Shown in pieces: positions 1 to 8,395 of a DNA stretch of 52,961 nucleotides. This DNA is from Gammaproteobacteria bacterium (GTDB taxonomy: Bacteria > Pseudomonadota > Gammaproteobacteria > Pseudomonadales > Azotimanducaceae). The DNA is taken from the NCBI GenBank assembly GCA_002708765.1, contig PAPD01000001.1, positions 1 through 52,961 on the forward strand. Direction: 5' to 3'. Numbering within the stretch: the stretch's first letter is position 1; each line of letters starts with the position of its first letter. The notes under the pieces were generated by a model that had not been told where the DNA came from, searched no databases, and worked only from the letters and a program-made list of their open reading frames with translations. Made by a program: the position numbers and the translations under genes.

Positions 1-652
1 CAGGCAACCAAACAAACAATGCGGCATCAGTTTCACCAGGCGCCGAGGATATCTCGAGATCAACCCCAACGATCGTTAACTTTGTGTCTCCAGTGATTGT
101 CACCGTTGGGGGGAGGTGTCCTTTACCGCGATCCTTGTCGATAGTTCCTGCAGCCGCTACTCCTCGGTTTGTCATTTGTTGTGATGGCAAGTTACGCCCG
201 AATTGCCGAACACCGCGTTTCATCATGATCGGGCCAAGGTCTCGTCCAACACCTGTTGCGCTACCGAAGCCCTTCATGGCATAAACAACCGGCACCTGAT
301 CACCGACAAATGCACTGGCACCACCTGTGTGATCAGCATGGCTGTGAGTATAGATGATAGCCTTTACTGGCTTGTCACTGTATTGACGAAAGGCTTTGAC
401 AGCATTGCCAGCAGCAGTAGGGCCCATTAGCGTGTCAACGATGATGACACCATCAGTGCCAACGATCATTGACGTATTGGCGCCATGAAACCCAACCGCG
501 ACAAATACATTTTCTGTCAGCTGGATCACACGTTGCTCAAAATGCTTCTCCTGTTCTCGCAACATGTTGAGAGCCACGTTTGAATCAACCTGCGTTGCCG
601 CACTAACTATTCCAGGCGCTAAAGTCAGCAAAGTTATTAGCTTCTTTATCAT
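1..652 (-). CDS. Alkyl/aryl-sulfatase-like metallo-beta-lactamase-fold hydrolase (5' part only)
   Basis: Reading the minus strand from the ATG at 652 gives 217 residues that run off the window edge, so the C-terminal part is missing. Residues 1-19 look like a Sec signal peptide ending near VSAA, so a periplasmic enzyme is likely. Residues 102-108 read THSHADH, the metal-binding HxHxDH motif of the metallo-beta-lactamase fold. The conserved block FGRNLPSQQ near 151-159 and the stretch APGETDAALFVWLP at 204-217 resemble the SdsA1/BDS1 linear alkylsulfatase family, which removes sulfate from primary alkyl sulfates. The sterol-carrier-like C-terminal domain of that family cannot be checked here. 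It is divergent from the GMC oxidoreductase gene at 792, sharing a 139-nt intergenic region. Fold assignment is firm; sulfatase specificity is likely but unproven. Confidence 0.8.
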   Translation of the reverse strand, partial: MIKKLITLLTLAPGIVSAATQVDSNVALNMLREQEKHFEQRVIQLTENVFVAVGFHGANTSMIVGTDGVIIVDTLMGPTAAGNAVKAFRQYSDKPVKAIIYTHSHADHTGGASAFVGDQVPVVYAMKGFGSATGVGRDLGPIMMKRGVRQFGRNLPSQQMTNRGVAAAGTIDKDRGKGHLPPTVTITGDTKLTIVGVDLEISSAPGETDAALFVWLP

Positions 653-791
653 TCAGTGTCCTTAAAATTGAAGTTAAATAACAAGCGGAAGCTGACATCA
701 TAACTTGTCTGAGACCTTAAAAAATATAGTATGTTTGTTCAGTATCTAGGAAAGGTTTCTATAACAAACGATATGTGATGACTTTGTAACC

Positions 792-2411
792 ATGAATAAT
801 AACTATGACTATATAATAGTAGGTGCTGGATCTGCGGGCTGCGTTCTGGCAAATCGGCTCTCGGCCGACCCGAAAAACAGAGTTTTGCTCCTTGAAGCAG
901 GCGGAATCGACACACACCCCTTCGTGACAATTCCAAAGGGTATAGCGAAGCTGGTAAGGCATCCGAAGTTCACGTGGACTTTTCCTATTAGTCAAAGTCG
1001 ACGCCCTGATCTTGCCCCAAAAGAAATATGGATCAGAGGCAAGGGTCTGGGAGGCTCAAGCACTATAAATGGAATGATATATTCCCGAGGGCACTCTCAA
1101 GACTATGAAGAATGGAACACGCTAGGAGGCCCGGGGTGGGGCTGGGAGGAAATGAAAGCTGTCTATCAGAGAATCGAAAGACATGACCTAGGCGCAAATG
1201 AACACCGGGGTTCAGAGGGACCGTTGCCGGTCTCATCCGGAAAATTTCGCTACTCTTTAGCAGACAAGATGATAAAAGCCGGCGAGGAATTTGGACTCGA
1301 GGCGCGCGAAGATCTTAACGACCCCGGCCTCGAAGGCATCGGTTATTATAATCATACGATTAAGAATGGCCGACGAATGAGTTCCGCAAGAGTTTTTTTG
1401 CGCCCAGCCATGAAACGCCCTAACCTTAAGGTCATTACTGGTATCCACGTGAACAAGATTGTTTTTGAGCACAGGAAGGCCAGATCCATAGAATGCCAAA
1501 AAGATAGCCGAATGATTGCTTTCGAATCCGAAAGAGAAATCATCCTCAGCGCTGGAACCCTGCTATCTCCGAAAATACTGCAGCTCTCGGGCATAGGGCG
1601 AAGAGAACTACTCGAATCGCTTGAGATAAATACGGTTCACGATAGCCCCGATGTGGGACGAAAAATGCGCGAACACCTGGGTTTTTCAATGCCACATAAA
1701 CTCAAGAAAGAAAGGGGCTTAAATCACCGATTCAGGGGCTTTGGTCTAGCTCGAAGCGTTCTTCAATATTACCTGACCAGGAAAGGTCCGATGTCAACGG
1801 GCCCGTTTGAAATAGGAGCCTTCGTTCGCTCCATGCCAGGAGCCAACAGGCCAGACACACAGTTATACCTTGGCGCATTCAGTTACGCTCGAACAAACGA
1901 TAATTTCCCCGTTCAACTCGGGCACACCGACTCGGAACCGGGCATCACCATATACGGTCAATTACTTAACCTGACCAGTGAAGGTGAAGTAATGATTCAG
2001 AGTAAGGACCCAAAAATAGCGCCCATAATTTCACCTAATTGGCTCGCCACAGATTATGACAGAAAAGCAATGGTCGAGATGGTTCGAACAATGCGTCGGT
2101 TTGTTAGGCAGCCTTCTGTGACTGATTACTTTGGAGAAGAACTTATTCCCGGGAAACGCTGCGAAACCGACGAAGATATACTGGACGCTGTAACAAGGCT
2201 TTCGACTAGCGGTCTTCACGCAACAGGCACATGCAGAATGGGCAAAGACTCTTCTAGCGTGGTTGACAATCATCTTCGCGTTCGAGGAGTAGAAGGTCTG
2301 AGGGTAGCTGATTGTTCAATAATGCCGGCACTGGTCTCCGGCAATACTAATGCTCCCGCGATGGCTGTTGGTTGGCGAGCGAGCGAGCTGATTCTTAACG
2401 ATGCTAACTAA
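792..2411 (+). CDS. GMC-family FAD-dependent alcohol/choline-type dehydrogenase
   Basis: This is a 539-aa flavoprotein of the glucose-methanol-choline oxidoreductase family, a usual length for choline or aliphatic alcohol dehydrogenases. The N-terminus has the dinucleotide-binding motif VGAGSAGCVLANRL at about residues 10-24 and the GMC signature GKGLGGSSTINGMIYSRG near residue 85. The C-terminal domain carries the catalytic His in LHATGTCRMG (about residue 476) and the Asn in SGNTNAPAM (about 518). No signal peptide is seen. Family members oxidise primary or secondary alcohols to aldehydes or ketones with FAD. It heads a plus-strand run with PhyH and lyase genes and is divergent from the sulfatase-like gene, so an alcohol released from an alkyl sulfate is a plausible substrate (inference). 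No strong ribosome-binding site precedes the ATG. Confidence 0.92.
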   Translation: MNNNYDYIIVGAGSAGCVLANRLSADPKNRVLLLEAGGIDTHPFVTIPKGIAKLVRHPKFTWTFPISQSRRPDLAPKEIWIRGKGLGGSSTINGMIYSRGHSQDYEEWNTLGGPGWGWEEMKAVYQRIERHDLGANEHRGSEGPLPVSSGKFRYSLADKMIKAGEEFGLEAREDLNDPGLEGIGYYNHTIKNGRRMSSARVFLRPAMKRPNLKVITGIHVNKIVFEHRKARSIECQKDSRMIAFESEREIILSAGTLLSPKILQLSGIGRRELLESLEINTVHDSPDVGRKMREHLGFSMPHKLKKERGLNHRFRGFGLARSVLQYYLTRKGPMSTGPFEIGAFVRSMPGANRPDTQLYLGAFSYARTNDNFPVQLGHTDSEPGITIYGQLLNLTSEGEVMIQSKDPKIAPIISPNWLATDYDRKAMVEMVRTMRRFVRQPSVTDYFGEELIPGKRCETDEDILDAVTRLSTSGLHATGTCRMGKDSSSVVDNHLRVRGVEGLRVADCSIMPALVSGNTNAPAMAVGWRASELILNDAN

Positions 2412-2477
2412 AAAGATAGTTCGAATCCGGTTTTGGGTCTACCCTTCACGCCTTAATCACTTTTGTGAGCAAGCTAC

Positions 2478-2512
2478 AAGAACAGTTCTTTAGTGGTATA
2501 TTAAACAAGAAC
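2478..2512 (+). promoter_or_regulatory. Putative operator/promoter: 13-bp dyad plus repeated 9-mer around an extended -10
   Basis: AAGAACAGTTCTT at 2478-2490 is a perfect palindrome around a central A. It lies just upstream of TGGTATATT (2494-2502), which fits an extended -10 element. The 9-mer ACAAGAACA occurs at 2476-2484 and again at 2505-2513, so the half-site is repeated on the other side of the -10. The PhyH start codon follows at 2533. The arrangement looks like a repressor or activator site controlling the PhyH gene. No binding protein is identifiable; the assignment is by pattern only. Confidence 0.4.
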
Positions 2513-2532
2513 AAATTCAGAAAAGGTAGGCT

Positions 2533-3363
2533 ATGCTGAGTGAAAATCAGTTGTCAGAATTTAAGGAGAATGGTTGCCTGGTCATTGAAAACTTCAAGCC
2601 CTCAGAGGAGCTAGAAGAGCTTCGTCAGGCTGCTCTGAATTTGGTCAAAGATTTCGATACTTCGAGCCACACCGAGGCCTTTCGTGAAAGTGTTGGCTGG
2701 AATGCAACTGAATATTTTTTGTCCTCCGGGGACAAGATAGCCTACTTCTTCGAGACCAATGCCTTCGGAGACGATGGGCAACTAACATCCCCACCTGAAT
2801 TCTGTCTGAATAAGCTGGGCCACGCGATGCATGATCTGCACCCCGTCTTTGACAAATTCTCGAGAGACCCGAGGCTCGAAGAAATCCTGGGTGATATCGG
2901 AGTAGATGCCCCGGAAATCTGGCAGTCAATGTATATCTTCAAACAACCCAGAATCGGCGATCCGATAGATTGGCACCAGGATGCCACCTACTTTTCCACT
3001 CGCCCACAATCTGTCAAAGCTTTCTGGTTTGCCATCGATGACGCGACACAAGAGAACGGATGCCTATGGGTTGCTAACAAGTGCTCGCCCTTAAGACAGC
3101 ATTTTGTTATCGAAGAGGATCAAACAGTAATGAAAACTCTTGATAAAACTCCATGGCCAGATCTGGAAGATGCGAAACCGCTAGAAGTGTCAGCGGGGAC
3201 ATTGATTCTGTTTGACGGGCTGTTGCCCCACTTCAGCGCACCTAATACCAGCGACCTGCCTCGCCATGCCTATACTCTGCACGTCGTCGACGGAAAATCG
3301 AAGTACTCGAAGCAGAACTGGTTGCAGCGTCAAGATGATTTTCCGGTTCGAGGCTTCACCTGA
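2533..3363 (+). CDS. Phytanoyl-CoA dioxygenase (PhyH/PHYHD1-like) family protein
   Basis: This 276-aa protein belongs to the Fe(II)/2-oxoglutarate-dependent PhyH family. The iron ligands are visible as WHQDATYF (H148, D150) and the distal His in LLPHFSAPN (H233), and R244 is placed to bind 2-oxoglutarate. The block ENGCLWVANKCSP resembles human PHYHD1-type members. These enzymes hydroxylate acyl-CoAs or other lipophilic substrates in the cytosol; the substrate cannot be told from sequence. The ATG at 2533 follows AAAGGTAGG, a reasonable ribosome-binding site. It lies 121 nt downstream of the GMC gene and has its own candidate promoter/operator at 2478-2512. Confidence 0.88.
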   Translation: MLSENQLSEFKENGCLVIENFKPSEELEELRQAALNLVKDFDTSSHTEAFRESVGWNATEYFLSSGDKIAYFFETNAFGDDGQLTSPPEFCLNKLGHAMHDLHPVFDKFSRDPRLEEILGDIGVDAPEIWQSMYIFKQPRIGDPIDWHQDATYFSTRPQSVKAFWFAIDDATQENGCLWVANKCSPLRQHFVIEEDQTVMKTLDKTPWPDLEDAKPLEVSAGTLILFDGLLPHFSAPNTSDLPRHAYTLHVVDGKSKYSKQNWLQRQDDFPVRGFT

Positions 3364-3504
3364 TCGGAACAAAAGCCGGATTTTCTGGGATCAATATCTA
3401 TTGTTTAAGTTTGCTGTAAGTCAGGGCTATTTCTCCCGGCATTGCCAGGATCTCGCCTGACAAATAAACTGGGCCATCTTCCGATGTTAGCGAGTTTGGA
3501 TAAT

Positions 3505-4344
3505 ATGGATCTGAAAGAAATAATAGAACAAAAAATCCTTGTTAGTGCGCCGGGAGTATTTGATCCCCTATCTGCAAGAGTTGCAGAATCCTGCGGCGCT
3601 GGAACCATGTATATGTCAGGGTATGGGGTGAGCGCTAGACTATTGGGAAAACCAGACGCCGGACTTGTCTCCTACAGAGAAATGGTAGACCGTGTTCGAG
3701 CAATCTGCGAAGTCACTTCCGCGCCATTGATAGCCGACGCTGATACTGGTTTCGGCGGACTGGCAAATGTAAAACAAACAGTTCAAGGATACGAGGCTGC
3801 GGGAGCAAGCGCTATTCAGTTGGAAGATCAGGAATTCCCGAAACGTTGTGGACACACAAAAAACAGAAGTGTAATTCCTACCGATGACATGGTCAGAAAA
3901 ATCCGGGTCGCGACCGAATCACGCTCTACCGATCGATTTCTGATAATAGCCAGAACCGATTCCAGAACCGGTCTCGGTCTGGATGAGGCACTGCGACGAT
4001 CTGAGGCTTATATAAATGGGGGAGCAGATATACTCTTTGTAGAATCCCCGGAATCCGTGGATGAAATGAAAGTTATTGCAGAGACATTTCCTGAAACACC
4101 GAAGCTGGTAAACATTGTCGGTGGCGGGAGAACACCTGTCCTGGGAGATAAAGCATTGGAGGAGCTAGGTTATCAGATAGTAATTCATCCGATCTATCTT
4201 CTGGGGGCGGCGGTCCAGGCTATGCAGCAGGCCGCGTCTTCTCTAATTTTATCAGGGGAAGAAAGTAAGAAAGTTACGGGATTAGACGATCTCAATGCGC
4301 TTGTTGATTTTCCTGCTTTATGGGCTCTCGATGAAATGGAATAA
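3505..4344 (+). CDS. Isocitrate lyase/PEP mutase-superfamily C-C lyase
   Basis: Starting at the ATG at 3505 gives 279 residues, matching the family (MDLKEIIEQK then SAPGVFDPLSA). ATG 3484 and TTG 3442 are in-frame alternatives, but they add residues not expected in the family, and a weak GGAT site precedes 3505. Motifs are DADTGFGG at 78-85 (metal site), QLEDQ near 105-109, and KRCGH at 113-117 with the catalytic Cys115. The CGH motif marks the lyase branch (methylisocitrate, 2,3-dimethylmalate or related 2-hydroxy diacid lyases, and oxaloacetate hydrolases) rather than true PEP mutases, which make phosphonates. Likely role: cleaving a branched dicarboxylate to pyruvate or succinate-like products. 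The exact substrate is unknown. Confidence 0.85.
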   Translation: MDLKEIIEQKILVSAPGVFDPLSARVAESCGAGTMYMSGYGVSARLLGKPDAGLVSYREMVDRVRAICEVTSAPLIADADTGFGGLANVKQTVQGYEAAGASAIQLEDQEFPKRCGHTKNRSVIPTDDMVRKIRVATESRSTDRFLIIARTDSRTGLGLDEALRRSEAYINGGADILFVESPESVDEMKVIAETFPETPKLVNIVGGGRTPVLGDKALEELGYQIVIHPIYLLGAAVQAMQQAASSLILSGEESKKVTGLDDLNALVDFPALWALDEME

Positions 4345-4438
4345 TCTCCGCCTTTTGCTGAAGATCGTAATAAAATCAGGGTGCCTGCCAGGGTAATGCC
4401 ATTCACAAATCATATACTGTATAAGCTAGGAGGTTTTG

Positions 4439-5059
4439 ATGTCTGAACTTCTCTACATAAACGCATCCCCAAGAGGACAAGAGTCCGCCGCTGGACAGGC
4501 GGCGAAAGTTTTAATCGAAGCGCTCCCTAGTGCGGTGAATGTAACCACCGTGAATCTCTTTGAAGTGGAATTACCTGATGTAACTCCTGAACTGATCAGC
4601 GCAAAATTCAACTTTGCTATGGGAGCAAGTCTCAGCACTAAAGAAACTCGTATCTGGGAAAAGGTAACCGAGATGGTTAATCAGTTTACCAAAGCCGATA
4701 ACGTTCTTTTAGCTATTCCGATGTGGAACTTCAGCATACCTTACAAAATGAAGCACTACATAGATCTGATAACGCACCCAGGGTTGACTTTCATCCAGAG
4801 TGAAAGCGGACTAAAAGGCCTGGCCTCCGGCACCGGGACAGTGATCTTTTCGCGCGGGGGAGACTATAGCCCAAAAAAAGGGAAACCGGATGCTTTTGAT
4901 TTCCAGTCACCATATCTTTCAGCGTGGCTTAACCTTGTAGGAATAGCACCTATCAACGAGGTCCTAGTTCAAAGGACGCTCGCCGGTCCCGACGCCCAAG
5001 AAAAAGCGGTTGAAAGCGTCACAGCAGAGCTCGAATCAATTGCATCGAAATTATCGTAG
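4439..5059 (+). CDS. azoR: FMN-dependent NADH:quinone oxidoreductase / azoreductase
   Basis: This 206-aa flavodoxin-fold protein matches the AcpD/AzoR family, which uses NAD(P)H and FMN for two-electron reduction of quinones and azo dyes. The family hallmarks are NASPRGQES near the N-terminus (FMN phosphate loop), IPMWNFSIPYKMKHYIDL in the middle, and FSRGGDYS. A TTG lies in frame at 4436, but the ATG at 4439 is chosen because TAGGAGG at 4427-4433 sits five bases ahead of it. It lies between a lyase and an SDR gene on the same strand. A detoxification or quinone-reduction role beside the oxygenase genes is inferred. Confidence 0.9.
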   Translation: MSELLYINASPRGQESAAGQAAKVLIEALPSAVNVTTVNLFEVELPDVTPELISAKFNFAMGASLSTKETRIWEKVTEMVNQFTKADNVLLAIPMWNFSIPYKMKHYIDLITHPGLTFIQSESGLKGLASGTGTVIFSRGGDYSPKKGKPDAFDFQSPYLSAWLNLVGIAPINEVLVQRTLAGPDAQEKAVESVTAELESIASKLS

Positions 5060-5095
5060 AATCGAGATCTGAATCCCGGAAAAACAGGAGTAATG

Positions 5096-5824
5096 ATGAA
5101 GAAAAATATCGCCTTCATTACCGGAGGAGCCACAGGTATTGGAGCCAGAGTTTCCGAGAAGCTTGCTAGCCAGGGAGTCAGGGTAGCTATCTGTGATGTG
5201 AATGAAAAAAGTGGCAAGGAGCTGGCGAGAAAATTAGAAGGAAAGTTTATTTATTGCGATGTATCTAACCTTGGAAGTGTGGAAAATGCTGCAAAAATAT
5301 GTGTCGACAACCTTGGCATTCCTGATTTCGTTCACCTTAATGCTGGCATCATGACCGTCCCAACGGGCGACCCTTTTCTTGCAATAGAAGATGTATCTGA
5401 GGATCAGTATGAACGAATCGTTGGGATTAATCTGAGTGGAGTATTCCATGGATTAAAAACGCTTCTACCAACGATGCGCAAACAGGGTGGCTGCATTACG
5501 ATTACGGCCTCAACAGCAGGGTTAAGTGTCGTTCCCCTCGATCCCATGTATACAGCGACCAAGTATGGTCTCATAGGATTAGGGCGCGCTGTGGCAGCAG
5601 CCAACGAAGGATCAAGGGTGCGAATTAACGTGATCTGCCCTGGCGTGACAGACACACAGATTGTTCCAGATCAGTATAAAGGCCCTGAATTCAGCATGAT
5701 GGCTACAGACGTCATAGCTGCAGAAATTACGGACCTTCTTTTCAATGGATCTAACGGCGAAGTCAGGGTTAAAGTGAGAACCGACCTGCCGGCCTTCAAA
5801 GCTGAAATACCTGATTTAAACTAA
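5096..5824 (+). CDS. Short-chain dehydrogenase/reductase (SDR), 242 aa
   Basis: A classical SDR with NAD(P)-binding TGGATGIG at residues 9-16, HLNAG near 80-84, catalytic Ser139 in the ITAS block, Tyr152 and Lys156 (YTATK). It oxidises or reduces an alcohol/carbonyl pair; the substrate is unknown. Two ATGs are adjacent (5093 and 5096). The second is preferred because CAGGAG (5085-5090) is then five bases upstream instead of two. It is 36 nt after the azoreductase gene and probably co-transcribed. It ends 12 nt from the convergent VOC gene, with no visible terminator between them. Confidence 0.9.
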   Translation: MKKNIAFITGGATGIGARVSEKLASQGVRVAICDVNEKSGKELARKLEGKFIYCDVSNLGSVENAAKICVDNLGIPDFVHLNAGIMTVPTGDPFLAIEDVSEDQYERIVGINLSGVFHGLKTLLPTMRKQGGCITITASTAGLSVVPLDPMYTATKYGLIGLGRAVAAANEGSRVRINVICPGVTDTQIVPDQYKGPEFSMMATDVIAAEITDLLFNGSNGEVRVKVRTDLPAFKAEIPDLN

Positions 5825-5836
5825 TCTGGTTTTTCT

Positions 5837-6385
5837 TCAGCCCGACTGGACAGGCCAACCAGTGGACCAGTCAATTTTCCTAACAGGCTGGCTAAGGCCA
5901 TCCCAGTCCTTTGCCCCCTGGTAAACGATTTTGAATAATTCATCGATTTTCTCATCCCGGGCCATAAGCTGGATCATTACGCCAGACCAATCCGCACTAT
6001 CTATATAAGCGTGACGATCTCCGTACTGTTGCCGGACAAGAAATTTTTTTCCGGAACTCGCGAGCTCTCTTATTTTTTCTGGTACATTGTCTACCCAGAC
6101 CCCTAGGTGTTGTAACCCTCCCTCAGGATTTGATTTCAGGTACTCACGATAAATAGTATTAACTGAGTCTTCTGGCTGTATGACCTCGATCTGCTGTTCT
6201 CCTGAATAGGCAAAGGCCGCCGAAAGATTCAGAACAACCTGCTCACCATCAACTATCGCAGGATAATTTCGCAACTCTTCAAGAAAGAACGGGCCTATCC
6301 CGCGCTCAGTCCAGTGGCATATGGCTAGATCTATATCAGGAACGACATAACCTTGCTGGATAACAGGGCCAAAAAAAACACTCAT
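5837..6385 (-). CDS. VOC-superfamily (glyoxalase-like) protein, 182 aa
   Basis: The sequence GYVVPDIDLAICHWTERGIGPF near the start and LQHLGVWVDNVPEKIRELAS in the second half are typical of vicinal-oxygen-chelate proteins with paired beta-alpha-beta-beta-beta modules. The superfamily includes lactoylglutathione lyases, extradiol dioxygenases and epimerases. The usual His/Glu metal ligands appear altered: Q in IQQGYVV, E in QQIEVIQP, H in LQHLGVW and Q in MIQLMA, so metal use is uncertain. The longest frame begins at a TTG at 6394; the ATG at 6385 is preferred, though no clear ribosome-binding site is seen. It lies downstream of the SnoaL, Rieske and MDR genes on the same strand (65-nt gap), suggesting a shared pathway. 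Confidence 0.82.
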   Translation of the reverse strand: MSVFFGPVIQQGYVVPDIDLAICHWTERGIGPFFLEELRNYPAIVDGEQVVLNLSAAFAYSGEQQIEVIQPEDSVNTIYREYLKSNPEGGLQHLGVWVDNVPEKIRELASSGKKFLVRQQYGDRHAYIDSADWSGVMIQLMARDEKIDELFKIVYQGAKDWDGLSQPVRKIDWSTGWPVQSG

Positions 6386-6450
6386 CAGAGTCAATCTTAG
6401 CTAACTAGAGAATTGGATTATATTTTGCTTAGACATCAGATTAATTTCAA

Positions 6451-6921
6451 TCAATGCATTTGAACGATTCCGCTGGTATCACGACGCAAAACCATCTCGT
6501 AAATTTTCCAACCGTCGTCGTAACGTCTAACCTTCGATATATATGTGCCGAGAAAATAGAATACGGTCTCATCTGGATTTTTATGCCAGGCATTCAGGTA
6601 GCTTTCCATCGAGCCTTCATCACCGTTTACCTCAGTCAACTGGGTGCCGATCAGGTGTTGGGTCCCCGTATAATCTTTTAATGCCCCGTAAACAACGTCC
6701 ACCCATGCATCAGGACCTACAGCTCTAAGTTCTTCTTCCGCTCCGGTATTCGCAGTTCTTATCTCAACATCATCCGTATAGATCCGATGATATATATCAC
6801 GCCCCTCCTGAATCTTTTCGGGTGAAGCTATTCCTATGGTATCAGTTGCTTTAGCATAAAGGCGTTGCAACGTTTCAATTTCGTGCTTATCAGCCACAAT
6901 CGAAGAACGGTCAATAGCCAT
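6451..6921 (-). CDS. SnoaL/NTF2-like protein beside a Rieske oxygenase
   Basis: This 156-aa protein has the SnoaL-type NTF2 pattern: a helical start (IETLQRLYAKATDT), IYTDDVEIRTANTG, TGTQHLIGTQLTEVNG, and a C-terminal DDGWKIYEMVLRRDTSG strand. Such folds serve as cyclases, dehydratases and isomerases, and also as beta subunits of ring-hydroxylating dioxygenases. Its position 62 nt downstream of a Rieske alpha-subunit gene makes a beta-subunit-like or partner role worth considering, but the sequence looks closer to stand-alone SnoaL proteins. GGAGGG lies upstream of the ATG at 6921. Function is otherwise unknown. Confidence 0.8.
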   Translation of the reverse strand: MAIDRSSIVADKHEIETLQRLYAKATDTIGIASPEKIQEGRDIYHRIYTDDVEIRTANTGAEEELRAVGPDAWVDVVYGALKDYTGTQHLIGTQLTEVNGDEGSMESYLNAWHKNPDETVFYFLGTYISKVRRYDDGWKIYEMVLRRDTSGIVQMH

Positions 6922-6983
6922 TTTTCTTGCCCTCCATCTACTTCATTCAATTAATTGTTGTCTTAAGCTCTGTTCTGGTGCAT

Positions 6984-8336
6984 TCAGTTTCGACCCGGCG
7001 GATTACCGCCTATATAATCATTTAACACCTCATGAAACCTTCGGACTCTCGTTTCCTGGGCTGCCATATAAGGTTCCTGATAACCGCGGGATCGCCAGCC
7101 AAGAGTCTGTCCAGCAATCAATTGCATATCTTGCGCTACGACCTGGTCCGAGTAATCGGCAATTCCTCTCCCCTCGTCATATTCTCTAAAATCGAGTTCC
7201 GCCTCTGAAAGTGCTAACGGATTAACCGCTGTCCGGTTTACAAATTCTTCCGCTCCCTCAATAGGGTACGCCATCGTCCACTGGTCAAAAAAGCATTTTT
7301 CGGGATCTGTCGGATGAGGCTCCCATCGCCAAACCAGGAAAGAATCTGCTCCGGGGGCAATCGCCACATTGGGAAACATTACCTGAAAAGGACTCTCGGT
7401 CAGCTCCTCATCATTCAAATTCTCGTAGTGAAGATAACCTTTTTCTTTCCAAAGCGATTTTTTAGCTTTTTTCAGATCACGCCAACCCTGGAGAGTTTTT
7501 GTTTCAAAATCAGGATAGCTCTCAGGATCAATGTCCCAGGTCCGAAGGAGATCATCGAATGGATGAGGCTCCCCCTCCGGCAAACGATCTCTAAGCGAAG
7601 GCCTGCCCATCTGAATAATACGGTTATGTCCCATGGGGAACATCTCGTACCGTGAGGTGAAATGATCCTGGTCTATAATCGGTGGGACCTGGGGATGCAC
7701 GGTCCTTGTATGATAAGACTCATTAAAATTATCAGACCAGAACTTCCAGTTACCATCAAGCGCAGTTCTCCACCAGTTAACTCGTACAGTTTTTTCGAAC
7801 TGGTGATTCTTATAGAGTTCCACCGAGGGCTCGAGGTACTTCTCCAACACCGGAGCCTTTTCATCCATGGTATACCAGACAAGGCCAGCCCAGGTATCTA
7901 CCCGGACTTCTCTCAGAGTCAATTTACCAACGGGGTCTCCCTGAAGGTAATCATCCCTGTCCGGGCAATCTTCCAGGACACCGTCCAGCCCCCACTTCCA
8001 ACCATGATACGGACAGAAAAAGCTCTCCAGACTACTATTATCCCAAACGAGCCTTGCCGCTCTATGGCTGCAAGCGTTATAGAAACCCTTTAGTGTGCCG
8101 TCTCTCTGCCTGACGATAATAACCGACTCCCTCATGAAATCATGAACGATAAAATCTCCCGGCTCTCCAAGCTGCTGCTCTCTTCCTGCGATATGCCAGA
8201 TTTTCGTCCAGAGATTTTCCCATTCCAGTTCCATAAACTCTCTGGAAAAATAACGTTCTCGGGGTATGGAATCACCTCTTAACATAGAAGGGTCCTTGCC
8301 AGACATCGCCAAAGGGTGCTTTTGAATCGGGTCCAC
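6984..8336 (-). CDS. Rieske non-heme iron oxygenase, alpha subunit (first copy)
   Basis: A 450-aa ring-hydroxylating oxygenase large subunit. The Rieske [2Fe-2S] ligands are C89-x-H91 (ACSHRAA) and C108-x-x-H111 (CPYHGW). The mononuclear iron site is DNFNESYHTRTVH with H209 and H214. These enzymes hydroxylate aromatic or aliphatic substrates with O2 and electrons from a ferredoxin; the C-terminal domain sets the substrate, which is unknown here. The start is a GTG at 8336, supported by GGGAG seven bases upstream; the first ATG (8306) has no such site. It lies within a four-gene minus-strand cluster (MDR reductase, this gene, SnoaL, VOC) with gaps of 59-65 nt. No ferredoxin reductase is nearby. 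Confidence 0.92.
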   Translation of the reverse strand: MDPIQKHPLAMSGKDPSMLRGDSIPRERYFSREFMELEWENLWTKIWHIAGREQQLGEPGDFIVHDFMRESVIIVRQRDGTLKGFYNACSHRAARLVWDNSSLESFFCPYHGWKWGLDGVLEDCPDRDDYLQGDPVGKLTLREVRVDTWAGLVWYTMDEKAPVLEKYLEPSVELYKNHQFEKTVRVNWWRTALDGNWKFWSDNFNESYHTRTVHPQVPPIIDQDHFTSRYEMFPMGHNRIIQMGRPSLRDRLPEGEPHPFDDLLRTWDIDPESYPDFETKTLQGWRDLKKAKKSLWKEKGYLHYENLNDEELTESPFQVMFPNVAIAPGADSFLVWRWEPHPTDPEKCFFDQWTMAYPIEGAEEFVNRTAVNPLALSEAELDFREYDEGRGIADYSDQVVAQDMQLIAGQTLGWRSRGYQEPYMAAQETRVRRFHEVLNDYIGGNPPGRN

Positions 8337-8395
8337 CGCCTATCTCCCTTTTTTTTATCAGATTAACGCCGATCCAGTAGAAGTGTCAAAGGTGC

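Noticed and set aside
2533-4344. PhyH plus PEP mutase-superfamily pair as a phosphonate synthesis or PhnY-type breakdown module
   Set aside because: The lyase has KRCGH, the isocitrate-lyase-type motif, and lacks the PEP mutase motif; no other phosphonate genes are present.
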